This document shows positions 23,703-24,578 of a stretch of DNA of 24,578 bases, in pieces. This DNA is from TMED-70 sp036164085 (GTDB taxonomy: Bacteria; Chloroflexota; Dehalococcoidia; Lucifugimonadales; Lucifugimonadaceae). Each line of letters starts with the position of its first letter. The first letter of the stretch is position 1. The translations under genes were made by a program, and so were the position numbers. The notes below the pieces were generated by a model that was given only the letters and a program-made list of their open reading frames with translations, was not told the DNA's origin and ran no database searches. The stretch covers positions 1 to 24,578 of the forward strand of contig JAYZJV010000063.1 of the NCBI GenBank assembly GCA_036164085.1. The letters run 5' to 3'.

Positions 23703-24578
23703 TCACTTTTTTGTTTCAAAGTTTAGTTGAGTAATAGCAGCATCGATTTGAGTGTCATAAAATTCAGAAGATTTTGAAGAAGCGTCAGGAAGTGTGATTA
23801 AAACATCAGGCTCTATTCCTATGTTATGAATTTCTCTACCATTAGGTGTAAACCAATGTGCATTAGTTAAAAACATTCCACCTCCATTAGATAAATTTCT
23901 AACTAGACTTACACTTCCTTTACCATAAGTCTGTTCACCTATTAAAACACTTCTTCCATAATCTTGAAGTGCACCAGCCATGACTTCTGAACCACTCGCT
24001 GAGTTTCCATTAATTAATGTGACTAAAGGAATTTCCGAAAATTTTCCTACCTCATTACCTGCTTTCCACATTGTTTTCTTCCCTTTTGCATCTATTTCGA
24101 ACGTAATAAGTTCTTCGTTTAAGAAAAGTGCAGTAGCGTTGACTGCCGATCCTAATAATCCCCCTGGATTATTTCTTATATCTAAAATTATACCCTTTGA
24201 TTTATCATCATTTACAGCTTCATCTAAAGCTTCCAAAAGTTCTTTAGGGGTACTTTCTGTATATTGATTTATTCTTATCTTTGCATAGCTAGTATCTGGA
24301 ATTAGATCTTTTTGAACACTTGGTTGATTTATTTTTGCTCTTACTATAGTTACTTCGATTGGTTCAAATTCACCTAATCTCTCAATTGTAAGCGTTACAG
24401 AACTTCCTTCTGGTCCCCTAATTAAAGTGATGGCTTCATTTAAAGACATTCCTACAATACTTTCGCCATCAACTTTTATAATTTTGTCACCACCTTTGAT
24501 CCCAACTGCTTCTGCTGGTCCACCAGAAATAGGAGATACAATAATTACAGAAGATTGATCATTTGCCATATCAACAAA
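23703..24578 (-). CDS. C-terminal processing peptidase, S41 family (CtpA/Prc-like), 5' end beyond window
   Basis: The visible 291 residues are the C-terminal part; the frame stays open to the window edge (FVD before the first visible Met), and the PDZ domain begins at once, so the true start lies outside. The PDZ domain runs VIIVSPISGGPAEAVGIKGG to about residue 85. The protease core follows: ILDIRNNPGGLLGSAV, NGNSASGSEVMAGALQDYG and IGEQTYGKGSV. The Ser of SASGSE (second Ser) and the Lys of YGKG are 25 residues apart, the spacing of the catalytic Ser-Lys dyad. The missing N-terminus probably carries an export signal. Such proteases trim or degrade extracytoplasmic proteins; some (Tsp/Prc) degrade ssrA-tagged proteins, which is interesting next to smpB-ssrA. 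Confidence 0.94.
   Translation of the reverse strand, partial: FVDMANDQSSVIIVSPISGGPAEAVGIKGGDKIIKVDGESIVGMSLNEAITLIRGPEGSSVTLTIERLGEFEPIEVTIVRAKINQPSVQKDLIPDTSYAKIRINQYTESTPKELLEALDEAVNDDKSKGIILDIRNNPGGLLGSAVNATALFLNEELITFEIDAKGKKTMWKAGNEVGKFSEIPLVTLINGNSASGSEVMAGALQDYGRSVLIGEQTYGKGSVSLVRNLSNGGGMFLTNAHWFTPNGREIHNIGIEPDVLITLPDASSKSSEFYDTQIDAAITQLNFETKK

Noticed and set aside
1..24578. Actinobacterial origin suggested by alaS-ruvX-aroE-aroC-aroK-aroB order and the CysO-like gene
   Set aside because: AlaRS, PyrD and SmpB motif wording look more like Chloroflexota, and mltG, usual between ruvX and aroE in Actinobacteria, is absent. A phylogeny of AlaRS would decide.
1..24578. CRISPR arrays, insertion sequences, phage, toxin-antitoxin or defence genes
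   Set aside because: No repeated spacer-like units, transposase, integrase or inverted-repeat pairs were seen; nearly every base is assigned to a housekeeping gene.

Overview
This is a very AT-rich (roughly 30% GC by eye), gene-dense bacterial chromosome segment made almost entirely of housekeeping genes. There are no insertion sequences, CRISPR arrays, phage genes or rRNA/tRNA genes visible. At least 13 neighbouring gene pairs overlap, and the longest true spacer is about 100 bases. This points to a streamlined genome, most likely a free-living (probably marine) bacterium. The AlaRS motif wording (FRTTDIEEVGD, WGPAGEEGPCGPCSE), the NSLGFP signature of the dihydroorotate dehydrogenase and the SmpB sequence remind me of Chloroflexota/Dehalococcoidia (SAR202-like) proteins. 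That placement is inference from memory, not a search result.

Layout. Positions 1-733 (minus) hold the N-terminal part of a Gfo/Idh/MocA oxidoreductase that runs off the left edge. It is divergent from a plus-strand block: rnd (RNase D), alaS, ruvX, then a compact shikimate-pathway run aroE-aroC-aroK-aroB, all overlapping by 1-11 nt. A small CysO/MoaD-like sulfur carrier gene faces aroB and shares its stop site. A ribokinase-family gene and pyrD (quinone-dependent class 2 dihydroorotate dehydrogenase) form a second convergent pair with the same kind of shared stop. Next, on the plus strand, come an unrecognised 245-residue protein, an MFS exporter-like protein and mutL.

From 14.7 to 21.6 kb lies a menaquinone operon: menF-menD-menH-menB-menA-menE. 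All the classical pathway steps from chorismate to demethylmenaquinone are represented except menC (and the DHNA-CoA thioesterase). Together with the aro genes, the window covers much of the route from shikimate precursors through chorismate to menaquinone, the likely electron acceptor for the PyrD encoded here. The operon continues by overlap into a rhomboid protease and a Fur-family regulator.

The right end is minus strand: the 3' part of a CtpA-type S41 protease, smpB, and a tmRNA (ssrA) with a readable tag reading frame. These form a ribosome-rescue and proteolysis cluster, and ssrA has its own good promoter.

No clearly new multi-gene system is visible. The points most worth a second look are the paired CTAG double stops, the unusual tmRNA tag ending, substitutions at normally conserved sites in MutL, AroE and the ribokinase, the orphan CysO-like carrier, the missing menC, and the unrecognised protein at 11048-11785.
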